Below, piece after piece: positions 16,970 through 26,324 of a stretch of DNA of 64,000 bases (position 1 is the first letter of the stretch; each line of letters opens with the position of its first letter). The position numbers were made by a program, and so were the translations under genes. The stretch covers positions 216,258-280,257 of the forward strand of contig NZ_JABJWH010000040.1 in assembly GCF_015265435.1 (NCBI RefSeq), written 5' to 3'. The notes beneath the pieces were generated by a model. That model saw only the letters and a list, made by a program, of their open reading frames with translations, made no database searches and had not been told where the DNA came from. This stretch comes from Alloalcanivorax profundimaris. Lineage in GTDB: Bacteria > Pseudomonadota > Gammaproteobacteria > Pseudomonadales > Alcanivoracaceae.

Positions 16970-17548
16970 ATGAAACACCTTTCCCTTGCCCTGGTCGCCT
17001 TGCTACTCAGCACCACGGCGTTCGGAGCCGAGCCCGCCCCGCCCGCCGAGCCTCCGGACGTCCAGGCGGAATCCAATGTCTGGGACACCCTGGTCCCCAA
17101 GGACTGGGACCCCCGCGCCGAATACGAAGCCATCTCAAAGGAAATCTACGGCGAGAATTCCCCCGACCAGCTCGACGACACCGACGCCCGCGCCGTGCAA
17201 CTCTTCGACGCCATGCAGGACGCCTGGAGCAATGCACCCCTGCGCCAGGACCTGAACGACACCGCCCTGACTCTCCCCGGCTTCGTGGTCCCCCTGGAAG
17301 GCGACGACAAACACCTGCGCGAATTCCTGCTGGTGCCGTACTTCGGCGCCTGCATCCACTTCCCCCCGCCGCCCCGCAACCAGGTGGTGCTGGTCAAAAT
17401 GCAGGGCGAGGGCATGCCCGTGGACATGATGTGGGACGCCGTGGAAATCGAAGGCACCCTCAAGGTCGACTCCCAGGACACGGAATACGGCACCGCCGGT
17501 TACGTACTGGAGGCCGAAAGCGCCGGGCTTTATAAAGGGGACGAATAA
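16970..17548 (+). CDS. DUF3299 protein of the zinc operon
   Basis: A 192-residue exported protein with signal peptide MKHLSLALVALLLSTTAFGA. The DUF3299 core is present: LPGFVVPLEGDDKHLREFLLVPYFGACIHFPPPPRNQVV, here with a Cys-Ile-His and Pro-rich motif that could bind metal, then VEGT-like strand VEIEGTLKV. In Vibrio and Pseudomonas this family is the last member of the Zur-regulated zrgA cluster. The start is one base after the permease stop, so it belongs to the same operon and would be expressed with it. Biochemical role unknown. Confidence 0.8.
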   Translation: MKHLSLALVALLLSTTAFGAEPAPPAEPPDVQAESNVWDTLVPKDWDPRAEYEAISKEIYGENSPDQLDDTDARAVQLFDAMQDAWSNAPLRQDLNDTALTLPGFVVPLEGDDKHLREFLLVPYFGACIHFPPPPRNQVVLVKMQGEGMPVDMMWDAVEIEGTLKVDSQDTEYGTAGYVLEAESAGLYKGDE

Positions 17549-17621
17549 CCCTCAATTCGAAGGAACAAGCTCCTTGCATTTATTGGCGGGATAGGTAAAT
17601 TCGGAACTGCTTCACATAAAA

Positions 17622-17643
17622 AGCCGGCCTGGAGAGCCCGGCT
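17622..17643. terminator. Possible terminator after the zinc operon
   Basis: AGCCGG (17622-17627) and CCGGCT (17638-17643) form a short hairpin. A T-tract follows it only on the minus strand, so the plus-strand terminator role is weak. Confidence 0.35.
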
Positions 17644-17717
17644 AATAAGGGGATAAAGGGGAAACGGATGTCTGATTACCTAGGTCCGGACTGGGCACCG
17701 CGAAGGGGATAAACCGC

Positions 17718-18168
17718 ATGGCGACGGTGATCCCCAACCTCAGCACCCTCCGTAATATGACGCCCGGCGAACGTTGCCTGGGCCAGCGCCTCGAAACCCT
17801 GCTTGAAGACGACTACACCGTTTGGTACGACATTCCCCTCGGCCGACAGCGCCGCTACCCGGATTTTATCGTCCTGCACCCCGGGCGGGGTCTGCTGTTC
17901 CTGGAAGTAAAGGACTGGAAACCGGATACCCTCCGGCGTCTTACTCCCACCCACGCGGACATTCACACCCCCTCCGGCCTAAAAACCGTCAGCAACCCCT
18001 TGGAACAGGCGCGCCAATACGGCCTGGTCGCGATCAACCGTTTGCAGGGCGACGACCACCGCAAGCAAACCGCCGGCCCCGGGCCGCCTCTGTTTCCCCT
18101 GGGGTTACGGCGCAATATCAAAAGCATACGATAAAAGTAAGCCGGCGGTGCCAATACCAATAATGTAA
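17718..18168 (+). pseudogene. NERD-domain protein fragment, broken at the island edge
   Basis: The first 115 residues form a NERD nuclease-related domain (residues 12-90: ERCLGQRLETLLEDDYTVWYD, then YPDFIVLHP and LFLEVKDW with the Glu-x-Lys motif). Such domains usually lead a helicase of 600 residues or more. Near 18070-18084 the frame is lost: the expected GRLCFPWGYGAI continues one base ahead, then ends at 18168. The remaining helicase portion is absent, and base composition turns AT-rich here. I infer that the accessory island was inserted into, or replaced part of, this gene. Confidence 0.75.
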
Positions 18169-18427
18169 TTCTACTAACACGACAGGGCAGCGGGAAGTGG
18201 GGATCGAAGCACTGATGTTGGTGGGACTGGGCGGAATTAATGAAGATGAGGAGAACCTGGAGTATTGAGTGCGTGTGTTTTGTGGGGTTATAAATTGGGG
18301 GCGAAGTAGTTTTTTGGCTGGCGGCGAAGATAGTCTGCTTTTGTAGGGGGTTACATGTTTAGGGCGTCCGGATCCATTATAAAATGGGTGACTAAAGATC
18401 GATTTATTAGTGAATTCGAGGAATTTT
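18169..18427. other. Left edge of the AT-rich island, no intact gene
   Basis: This stretch has a short open frame on the plus strand ending at 18268 (REVGIEALMLVGLGG, then an acidic tail) that looks like a remnant of a gene end, and a TATAAA box at 18378-18383 that may serve the next gene. I see nothing else. Confidence 0.35.
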
Positions 18428-19306
18428 ATGACCATTGAAATGGTAGGTGCGCAGAGCTTCGATGAATTGCGTAATGAATTTGTCGAAGCTGAGGAGTGGT
18501 TGCGAGAAATTGGGTTTTCAACTGACAATAATAGGGTGGCGGCATATCGGAAATTGATCGATGTTCTGGTTGCTCTTTATGAGAATGAAAAATTTGAAGA
18601 GATAAACGAAGAGCTTTCTTCTTATCTCAATGCGCTTTATGAAGCCAACGAGATCATTTTCATCCACAAAACTATAGGTGGTGTTCAGCCAGCATTGATA
18701 AAAGACAGGATAGAAAAGATTGTTAGCGGGCCAGATAATTATAAAGATGAAGGGGCGTCCGGGAATAGGGCGCGTAATTTTGCTTTTGAGCTTTTGGTGG
18801 CTGGGCGCTTTATGGGTAGTGGCTTTGTGGTTGGTTTTGATTCGGTTACGGATGTGGTGGTGGAGAATGATGGGATAAGACTATTAATTGAATGCAAGAG
18901 GCCCGTGTCTAAAAACAGCGCCTGCCGAAATGTAAATAGAGCGATAAAGCAGATAAAAAAGAGAATGAGAGGCGTTGGTAATAATGCTACTAGAGGTATC
19001 GTTGCTATAGATGCTGGACGTATAATTAACGATGGGTTTAAAGTTTTGGTTGGCGACGATGAGACCAACCTTAATGAGAGGCTGAGGCGTTGTGTTTATG
19101 ACTTTATAGAGATGAATAGAGATAAATGGTTAGCTTTAAGAAAAAAGGGTGTTTTGGGTGTTATGGTTAGATTTTCTTGTATGGCTATAAATAAAGAAAA
19201 TAATATGTATACATACTGCCAGTACTATTCTGCTTTCCCTTTTGGTGAAAAAGGTGGCTATGATTATGCTGTTTTGTCTGAAATTGTGGGAGGGTTGCAG
19301 AGATGA
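18428..19306 (+). CDS. Hypothetical protein with PD-(D/E)XK nuclease-like core
   Basis: A 292-residue protein of AT-rich composition unlike the flanking core genes. The N-terminal half is helical and charged. The middle carries a possible restriction-endonuclease fold: E121 in ARNFAFELLVAGRF, D142 in SVTDVVVE and E155-x-K157 in RLLIECKRP, in the correct order and spacing for PD-(D/E)XK. GAGG stands 6 bases before the ATG at 18428; an in-frame GTG at 18410 is less well placed. It converges on the retron reverse transcriptase with a 77-bp gap. I do not recognise a named family. Role as a nuclease, perhaps in defence, is inferred. Confidence 0.65.
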   Translation: MTIEMVGAQSFDELRNEFVEAEEWLREIGFSTDNNRVAAYRKLIDVLVALYENEKFEEINEELSSYLNALYEANEIIFIHKTIGGVQPALIKDRIEKIVSGPDNYKDEGASGNRARNFAFELLVAGRFMGSGFVVGFDSVTDVVVENDGIRLLIECKRPVSKNSACRNVNRAIKQIKKRMRGVGNNATRGIVAIDAGRIINDGFKVLVGDDETNLNERLRRCVYDFIEMNRDKWLALRKKGVLGVMVRFSCMAINKENNMYTYCQYYSAFPFGEKGGYDYAVLSEIVGGLQR

Positions 19307-19372
19307 TTTGTATTTTTTGCATACTTAAAGGTGGCTAGGGTTTTGTCCCTCTTTATCTCCTGCCATCGACGT

Positions 19373-19383
19373 GGGGGGGGGGG
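19373..19383. repeat. Run of eleven G (C on the retron strand)
   Basis: A homopolymer of 11 G residues immediately next to the stop codon of the reverse-transcriptase gene (stop at 19384-19386). It is outside the coding region as read here. Confidence 0.9.
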
Positions 19384-20331
19384 TCAAATAATTTGGGAGT
19401 TGAAAATTTCTTGTATTGCTCTTTTGCCGTATTTGTTTTTCAATCTTATGATAAATAAGGGCTCCACATCTTTTGCGAAACCTAGTAGCCCTTGCAGATG
19501 TCTGGTTTCATCGTCTGAAAGAACTCCCAGACAAGATTTGTGAACCATGGAGCTTATTTTCCTTTTTCTTTCTCTTCCAAGGGAAAGCTTGCCGTTGTTA
19601 TTAATTACGACCCCAGTAACTCTCCTGTGTCCTTTTTTTGAAGAGTAGACGGTTTTTCTGTCGTTAATGCTTAGCTGCGGGTAGTTTACCTCGCTTAGGG
19701 TATTGTGTATCTGCTCGAGGATTAAGAAACTTAAACCTTTCCTGTTGGTTGAAAAGGTCAAATCATCTGCATATCTAGTATAAAAAATCGAATTAGAAAA
19801 ACACCAGTTGGCTATTATTGTGTCAAAATCAAACATAATTGAATTTGAAAGTGCGGGTGAGGCAGGCGACCCCACACTTAATGCTAGGCGGCCTCCGCCT
19901 GTCGAGATGGTGCATAGGCGAGCTATTTGGCTGATGCTCTTTCTGTCTAGTTCTAAATCTTTAGGTAAATACTGGTAAAGATGAGTCTCTATGTCTTCCC
20001 TCTTTATGGAGGGGAAAAAGTCTTTAAAATCAAATTTTGCAATATAACCATTATTGGAATGAGTGATGGCGTTTCTTTTAATGCTGCTGCCCTTTTGATA
20101 GGCTGAGGCGCATTCATGAATCGGGAGTTTAGAAAAGATTCGATCTACAAGCCAGCGCATAACGAACTTTGTTTCTTTTGCTGGTTGTGAAATAGTCCTT
20201 CGGCCGCCATTAGCTTTTTTAATGCTATAAGTTTTATACGCATATGGAGCTCTTGCTATTAGTCGGCCGGATTCAGATGTGCTGATGGCGAGTTCTTTTT
20301 GTAAAAGTGACTGAAAAACTGTTTCATCCAT
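19384..20331 (-). CDS. Retron reverse transcriptase
   Basis: A 315-residue reverse transcriptase, the usual size for retron RTs. Visible motifs: NAITH at 87-91 (retron-specific NAXXH), FDFKDFFPSI at 100-109 with the first catalytic Asp pair region, GSPASPALSN at 154-163, YADD at 187-190 (catalytic) and VTG at 238-240 (the other retron hallmark). There is no maturase, integrase or endonuclease domain. It copies the msd part of the msr-msd RNA encoded upstream, priming from a branching guanosine to make msDNA. The start overlaps the effector gene by eight bases, so both are one transcript. Confidence 0.95.
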   Translation of the reverse strand: MDETVFQSLLQKELAISTSESGRLIARAPYAYKTYSIKKANGGRRTISQPAKETKFVMRWLVDRIFSKLPIHECASAYQKGSSIKRNAITHSNNGYIAKFDFKDFFPSIKREDIETHLYQYLPKDLELDRKSISQIARLCTISTGGGRLALSVGSPASPALSNSIMFDFDTIIANWCFSNSIFYTRYADDLTFSTNRKGLSFLILEQIHNTLSEVNYPQLSINDRKTVYSSKKGHRRVTGVVINNNGKLSLGRERKRKISSMVHKSCLGVLSDDETRHLQGLLGFAKDVEPLFIIRLKNKYGKRAIQEIFNSQII

Positions 20332-21262
20332 CGTTGCTCTCCGATGCCTTTATAACACGGTCCCTGTGTCTGTGTTTTCTCTCTTTTGAATATAGCTCTT
20401 TACAGCGTAAAGAAATTCTCAATCGGTCATAATGAAAATCTTCTCTGGTGCCAAATTTTATTCCACTAAAGGTGTCTGTGATCCTCATGTAAAAAGATGA
20501 GTCGCTATATCTACTATTTTTTACAATTCTGAATCTCTCGAGAATAAATAGCTTCCTTCTTAAGGATTCTCGTTTCATGCTGATGCCCAAAAGGTCTAGG
20601 TAGGTTAATATCTCCGACTCTTTCAGTGCTACGAAAATTTTTATTAGCTCTGCTATGAGTGTTATTATATGAGATCCGTTTTCTGAATTGAAGTTATGCT
20701 GAGATCGGCTTTTTCTTATTTGTTCATGTATGTCCTCTATCGCATCTTGAGTTGTGTGGTTGCTAATTTCCTCTGGGTGGCCTGTGTCCCAGGGATAGAT
20801 TCTGACACTTGTATTGGAGGTTTTCTCAATATGCCTAAGGATGCCAAGGTTTATAAAGGAGTCTAAAGAACTAAAGGGTTCCGAGTTTATTGCATAAACC
20901 TTTCCTTTTAGGTCTGGCATTTGAGAAAATGCGCCTAGTTCTGCGAATGCGCCCTCACTTTCTAGAACTACCACGACTAAGTTGCAGATAGAGCTTAATT
21001 CTTTTTCTAGATCTAGGAGATCGTAAAAAACGGCATCCTCCTTCCAGTCAGTAATCTCCTCTGGGCAAAAAAATTCATATTTAGGGGAGGGAATGTAATT
21101 AATTAGAGCATGACGAAAAGAGGCAGGGTGCTGGTTTCCAGTAACTTTTCCACCGCACAATAGAATAATCGGAGAGGATGAAGGGGAAAAGCGTGATTTA
21201 TCAAGGTCAATCTTTGACAGTATATTTAGATGATAATCTTCCGCTTGGTTTTGCTCTTCCAT
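20324..21262 (-). CDS. Retron St85/Ec86-type effector (nucleoside deoxyribosyltransferase-like)
   Basis: A 312-residue protein. The N-terminal half (residues 30-170) resembles nucleoside 2-deoxyribosyltransferases: IILLCGG at 32-38, VVVVLESEGAFAELGAFS at 96-113 with the likely catalytic Glu in this stretch. The C-terminal half (about 200-300) is a winged-helix-like region (LTYLDLLGISMKRESLRRKL). This is the domain order of the type II-A retron effectors of Ec86 and St85. In Ec86 the effector is held inactive by RT and msDNA and kills the cell when phage disturbs the complex. The order RNA, effector, RT here is the same. Confidence 0.88.
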   Translation of the reverse strand: MEEQNQAEDYHLNILSKIDLDKSRFSPSSSPIILLCGGKVTGNQHPASFRHALINYIPSPKYEFFCPEEITDWKEDAVFYDLLDLEKELSSICNLVVVVLESEGAFAELGAFSQMPDLKGKVYAINSEPFSSLDSFINLGILRHIEKTSNTSVRIYPWDTGHPEEISNHTTQDAIEDIHEQIRKSRSQHNFNSENGSHIITLIAELIKIFVALKESEILTYLDLLGISMKRESLRRKLFILERFRIVKNSRYSDSSFYMRITDTFSGIKFGTREDFHYDRLRISLRCKELYSKERKHRHRDRVIKASESNDG

Positions 21263-21405
21263 GAACGCTTAGATCCATTTTCGAACAGTCAAGCGGAAGC
21301 AAACATCTAGATATAGATGGGTTTGATGTGGTTTAGTGATAACTGCAAAAAGGGCGTTAGTTGCCATTCTTATTCTTAAGGTCGCTCTGACTGCTTCATA
21401 TAAGG

Positions 21406-21578
21406 AGCTCTTTACCTGAAGCCGGCCGCAGATACCTTCTGCGGGTCGGAATGAGCTTGCGAATGTAGAGCCGCAGAAGGTATCTGCGGCCATAAATGCA
21501 AGCAATACTTTGAGTCTGGCTTATCGCCCGACTAAGCTCACAGCACGATTAATGTGTAAGCTCAAACGCTAAAGAGCT
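21406..21578 (-). ncRNA. Retron msr-msd RNA
   Basis: About 173 nt. The ends pair: a1 AGCTCTTTA (complement of 21570-21578) with a2 TAAAGAGCT (complement of 21406-21414). A guanosine follows a1 directly (complement of C21569), in the TTTAGC context expected for the branching G. The msr has two hairpins: 21535-21562 (8 bp with one G-U) and 21513-21533 (AGTC/GACT plus GGC/GCC). The msd is a long hairpin with perfect 21-bp arms, 21424-21444 and 21471-21491, and a 26-nt loop. The effector starts 143 nt further on. The layout equals that of Ec86-type retrons. Exact msDNA ends are not determined. Confidence 0.88.
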
Positions 21579-21582
21579 TCGA

Positions 21583-21612
21583 AATGTAAGCAAAAAAATG
21601 TTCGCCTGTCAA
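21583..21612 (-). promoter_or_regulatory. Retron promoter
   Basis: A perfect -35 TTGACA (complement of 21607-21612) and a -10 TACATT (complement of 21583-21588) with an 18-bp spacer. Transcription would begin about 5-8 nt further, right at the a1 end of the msr, as in known retrons. Confidence 0.75.
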
Positions 21613-21813
21613 GCTTGCTTTGGTGTTCGTGTTGGATATTAAATTATTATCGGGTGGCCAGATGAAAGTGTAAATTTGGCCTAGTTTCGGGGGCATGCTT
21701 CAGATGCATTTTATGAAGATAAGACGCCGCCGCCTCTAAAGTTGATATGTGTTTAGTTTGTCAGGGCCGTGCTGGCGGCTAATCTGGAATTGTGGTTTTT
21801 ACAGTGATGTTTA

Positions 21814-22164
21814 TTACTTGTCAGTCCACTCCTGACGGGCAGTTTCAGTTATGCCGTTTGTGCGGTGGCTTTTGCAGCGACTTTCTTCTCCTTTAGCTGG
21901 CCTTTCACGAACACGGCATAGGGCGTTCTGCCGTTCATGTCGCCCCCTGATGGGGCGTTTGGTGTTGTAGGGAACTAGGTAGTCGTCCAGGTAGGTTTGC
22001 ATTTCGTCGACACTCTCATACCTCTTTTCGCGGCTCTTGATCCGGAAGTGCTCATCCAGCAACGTGCGGTGCATGCGTTACACTAAGCCGTTGGATTGCG
22101 GTCGCCGGGCGCGGGCTGTGCGGTGTTCGATCTCTTAGAGCTGGTGGAATAGATCGTACTGATT
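21814..22164 (-). pseudogene. IS481-type transposase C-terminal relic
   Basis: On the minus strand the frame reads EIEHRTARARRPQSNGLV, stop, RMHRTLLDEHFRI, then YESVDEMQTYLDDYLVPYNTKRP. This is the end of the DDE domain of IS481-family transposases, where the catalytic Glu lies in the VER-HRTLL motif; here that codon has become a stop (TAA), and there is another in-frame stop upstream. The N-terminal two thirds of the gene are missing. It lies between the retron promoter and the ParDE remnant and marks past mobile-element activity in the island. No terminal repeats were found. Confidence 0.75.
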
Positions 22165-22166
22165 CA

Positions 22167-22458
22167 TCAAAGATGCCGATCAACATCCTGCCGGGCATGA
22201 AGAATCCTGGTGGCCTCAAGCTGTTTCTGCTAGATGCGGTAGAAAATGACGTGACTGGACACCGGTAGGCTACGTATTTCACTTGAGAACTCAGTGCCTG
22301 CTCTGCCTGTCTCTGGATGTTCCAGAAGCGACCAGATTGCTTTTTTAGAGTGTCCAGGTATTTTGTCGGAGCGGGGCCTTCCCCAATAGAGAGTGCCATA
22401 TGCCGAATTGCTACCAGATTCTCGCGAGCGGCGGATGAGAGGATCTGTGATGTGGCAT
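22167..22458 (-). pseudogene. Decayed ParE-type toxin
   Basis: The minus strand directly after the ParD-like gene carries ParE pieces in two frames: SSAARENLVAI near the start, then after a shift in an A-rich run (around 22345) LLEHPETGRAGTEFSSEIRSLPV and SSHVIFYRI, an in-frame TAG, and ATRILHARQDVDRHL. This is the order of ParE, an mRNA-interferase-fold toxin of about 95 residues that poisons gyrase. The start frame is also damaged. With at least two frameshifts and a stop it cannot be functional. It ends next to the IS481 relic. Confidence 0.8.
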
Positions 22459-22460
22459 GG

Positions 22461-22718
22461 TTATGTTTTCAAGTCTTCGAACAATTCGTCCAGGCCGGCT
22501 TTGGAGGTGATTTGTGTGCCTTCGCCGCAGTCCAGTTGATCCACGCCTTGCTGCAGCTGCTCACGCAGGCGCGCGAGCTTGAGTTCATTGATCCATTCTT
22601 CATGGGTTTTCACGAAGCCCAGGGCCTCGCGGATGACTTCGCTGGTGTTGTTGTAGAGGCCGCTTTCCACTTTGATTTTGATGTGGGCTTCCAGTTCGGG
22701 GGGTAGTGAGATGTGCAT
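22461..22718 (-). CDS. ParD-like antitoxin
   Basis: An 85-residue ParD/CopG-family antitoxin. The N-terminus is a ribbon-helix-helix (MHISLPPELEAHIKIKV with SEVIREALGFVK) and the C-terminal tail is the toxin-binding, acidic part. I chose the ATG at 22718 because AGGAGAG stands before it and the ribbon-helix-helix then begins at residue 1. The partner toxin gene that follows is decayed, so this may be an orphan antitoxin kept for repression or for protection against related toxins from elsewhere. Codon use is closer to the core genes than to the retron. Confidence 0.82.
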   Translation of the reverse strand: MHISLPPELEAHIKIKVESGLYNNTSEVIREALGFVKTHEEWINELKLARLREQLQQGVDQLDCGEGTQITSKAGLDELFEDLKT

Positions 22719-22839
22719 GCTCACTCTCCTGGGGTTGGGGTACATGGTTATGCTATGCGGCGGACAAAGTTTGTCCATCTTTGGGGGGTAGAAAGGGGAG
22801 GCGCTTCTGACTGGATCAGCGGTGGTGCCATTTTCATCG

Positions 22840-22860
22840 CGACTGACGTCGCTCCTACAT
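22840..22860. repeat. Partial REP-like sequence
   Basis: GACTGACGTCGCTCCTACATC resembles the right end of the REP elements seen elsewhere in the window. It lies in the intergenic stretch between parD and the fadA terminator, and no partner arm is present. Confidence 0.4.
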
Positions 22861-22914
22861 CAAGAACCCAGCCCCCCGGGTAGGAGGGGTTTGGGCGCGC
22901 TGAACCCGTAAAAA

Positions 22915-22942
22915 AGCCCCGGCGGGCGAACCCGCCGGGGCT
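22915..22942 (-). terminator. Terminator of fadBA
   Basis: A 12-bp GC-rich stem, AGCCCCGGCGGG with its complement, a four-base loop, and a T-tract on the minus strand. It lies about 35 bp after the fadA stop. Confidence 0.9.
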
Positions 22943-22976
22943 TTTCAGCTCTCGGCAACGGTGAAGAGAAGGGTGG

Positions 22977-24176
<1,200 letters not shown>

Positions 24177-26324
24177 TTAGCCGAAGAAGGACTCGCCCTT
24201 GGCGGCCTTGTCCTTGAGCATTTGCGGCGCTTCGTAAAGGGCGCCCAGGTGCGCGTATTTGTCGCACAGTTCGGCGAATGCCTTGGTGCCGATGCTGTCG
24301 ATGTAACGCAGCGGGCCGCCGCGGAACGGCGGGAAGCCGATGCCGTAGATCATCGCCATGTCGGCTTCGGCGGGGGAGCCCACGATGTTGTCTTCCAGGC
24401 AGCGGACGGTTTCGGTGCACATGGGGATCATCATGCGGGCGATGATCTCCTCGGCGTCGTAGTCCTTCGGCTCGCTGGTGACGGCGGGCTTGATCAGCTC
24501 ATAGGTCTTTTCGTCGACCACTTTCTTGGGCTTGCCCTTCTTGTCTTCCTCGTACTTGTAGAAGCCGATGCCGTTCTTCTGACCATAGCGTTCGTTTTCG
24601 AACATGATCTCGGTCGGGTCCTTGAAGTCGTGGTCCATGCGCTCGGGGAAGCCTTCCGCCATCACCTGGGCGGCGTGCACGCCGGTGTCGATGCCGACCA
24701 CGTCGAGCAGGTAGGCGGGGCCCATGGGCCAGCCGAATTTCTGCATGACTTTATCGACTTGCTGGAAGTCGGCGCCGTCGCGCACCAGCATGCTGAAGCC
24801 GGCGAAGTAGGGGAACAGCACACGGTTCACCAGGAAGCCGGGGCAGTCGTTCACCACCACCGGGTTCTTGCCCATTTTCTGAGCGTAGGCGACCAGGGTG
24901 GCGACGGTTTCGTCGGAGGTTTTCTCACCGCGGATCACTTCCACCAGGGGCATCATGTGCACCGGGTTGAAGAAGTGCATGCCACCGAAGTTCTCCGGCT
25001 TCTTGAGCGCTTCCGCCAGGCGGGTGATGGAGATGGTGGAGGTGTTGGAGGCGAGCACGGCGCCGTCCACTTTTTCCTCGGTCTCGGCGAGCACGGACTG
25101 CTTGATCTTGGGGTTCTCGACCACCGCCTCGACCACCACATCGATGCCCTTGAAGTCATCGTAGCTGAGGGTGGGACGGATGGCGGAGAGCACCTTGCCC
25201 ATGCCGGCGGCGTCCATCTTGCCCTTGCCGACGCGCTTGGAGAGCAGCTTGGAGGCTTCGTTCATGCCCAGGTCCAGCGCCTTGTCGGCGATGTCCTTCA
25301 TGACGATGGGCGTGCCCTTGAGGGCGGACTGGAAGGCGATGCCGCCGCCCATGATGCCCGCGCCCAGCACGGCGGCGTGTTTGATCTCGGGGGCGCCCTT
25401 GGCGGTTTTGCCGTTGACCTTCTTGACCTGCTGATCGGCCAGGAACAGGCCCACCATGGCGGTGGCCTGGGAGGTCTTGGCCAGTTTGGCGAAGCCCTTG
25501 GATTCCACGTCGAGGGCGTCGTCGCGCTTCATGCCGGCGGCCTTCTGCATGGATTTCACGGCTTCCACCGGGGCCGGGTAGTTCTTGCCGGCTTGCTGCT
25601 GGACCATGGCCATGCCGGTCTGGAAGGCCATCATCTGCTCCATGGGAGGCATGGGCAGCGGCTCCAGTTTTTCCTGGCGCTTGGCGCGGAAGTCGATCTT
25701 GCCGGCCAGGCACTGTTGGATCAGGTCCAGGGCGGCGTCACGCTCGTCGCCGGCTTTCACCACGGCGTCGACGATGCCCACTTTGAGGGCCTTGTCCGCC
25801 TTGTTCTGGCTGCCGGTGGCGATCCATTCCACGGCGTTGTCCACGCCGATGATGCGCGGGGTGCGCACGGTGCCGCCGAAGCCCGGGTAGATGCCCAGCT
25901 TCACTTCCGGGAAGCCCACCTGGGCCGCTTCGCCCATGACGCGGAAGTCGCAGGCCAGGCACATTTCCAGGCCGCCGCCCAGGGCGAAGCCGTTGATGGC
26001 GACCACCTTGGGTACGTCCAGGTCCTCGAAGGCGTTGAAGATGTCGTTCGCCTGCCGGGACCACTTGGCGATCTCCGCCTCGTCCTGAGCGAACATTTCG
26101 GTGAATTCGGTGATGTCGGCGCCGACAATGAAAACCTTCTTGCCGGAGGTAACCACGATGCCCTTGACCTGGTCGTTGCCTTTGAGGGCCTCGGTGGCCT
26201 TGCTCAGGTCTTCCAGGGTGGCACGGTTGAACTTGTTCACGGACTCGCCCTGAAGATCGAACTTCAGTTCGGCGATGCCGTCGTCAAGCAGTTCTACGCT
26301 TACGGCGTTGCCTTGGTAAATCAT
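24177..26324 (-). CDS. fadB: Fatty-acid oxidation complex alpha subunit FadB
   Basis: A 715-residue multifunctional enzyme, the same length as classical FadB. The N-terminal crotonase part (residues 1-190) has [18 protein letters not shown] and [16 protein letters not shown]; the dehydrogenase part (about 310-715) has the NAD-binding [13 protein letters not shown] and [14 protein letters not shown]. It performs enoyl-CoA hydration, 3-hydroxyacyl-CoA dehydrogenation, isomerisation and epimerisation. The ATG at 26324 starts [20 protein letters not shown] as in E. coli and has GGAGAG upstream. An open frame reaching 27 codons further is not used. Confidence 0.95.
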   Translation of the reverse strand: MIYQGNAVSVELLDDGIAELKFDLQGESVNKFNRATLEDLSKATEALKGNDQVKGIVVTSGKKVFIVGADITEFTEMFAQDEAEIAKWSRQANDIFNAFEDLDVPKVVAINGFALGGGLEMCLACDFRVMGEAAQVGFPEVKLGIYPGFGGTVRTPRIIGVDNAVEWIATGSQNKADKALKVGIVDAVVKAGDERDAALDLIQQCLAGKIDFRAKRQEKLEPLPMPPMEQMMAFQTGMAMVQQQAGKNYPAPVEAVKSMQKAAGMKRDDALDVESKGFAKLAKTSQATAMVGLFLADQQVKKVNGKTAKGAPEIKHAAVLGAGIMGGGIAFQSALKGTPIVMKDIADKALDLGMNEASKLLSKRVGKGKMDAAGMGKVLSAIRPTLSYDDFKGIDVVVEAVVENPKIKQSVLAETEEKVDGAVLASNTSTISITRLAEALKKPENFGGMHFFNPVHMMPLVEVIRGEKTSDETVATLVAYAQKMGKNPVVVNDCPGFLVNRVLFPYFAGFSMLVRDGADFQQVDKVMQKFGWPMGPAYLLDVVGIDTGVHAAQVMAEGFPERMDHDFKDPTEIMFENERYGQKNGIGFYKYEEDKKGKPKKVVDEKTYELIKPAVTSEPKDYDAEEIIARMMIPMCTETVRCLEDNIVGSPAEADMAMIYGIGFPPFRGGPLRYIDSIGTKAFAELCDKYAHLGALYEAPQMLKDKAAKGESFFG

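Noticed and set aside
19384..20331. Group II intron or diversity-generating retroelement RT
   Set aside because: No maturase or endonuclease domain, no template/variable repeat pair or Avd gene, and the NAXXH and VTG motifs point to a retron.
22052..22399. A 115-codon minus-strand frame as an intact small gene
   Set aside because: It crosses the ParE remnant and part of the IS481 relic in mixed frames. The pieces are better explained as decay of those two genes.
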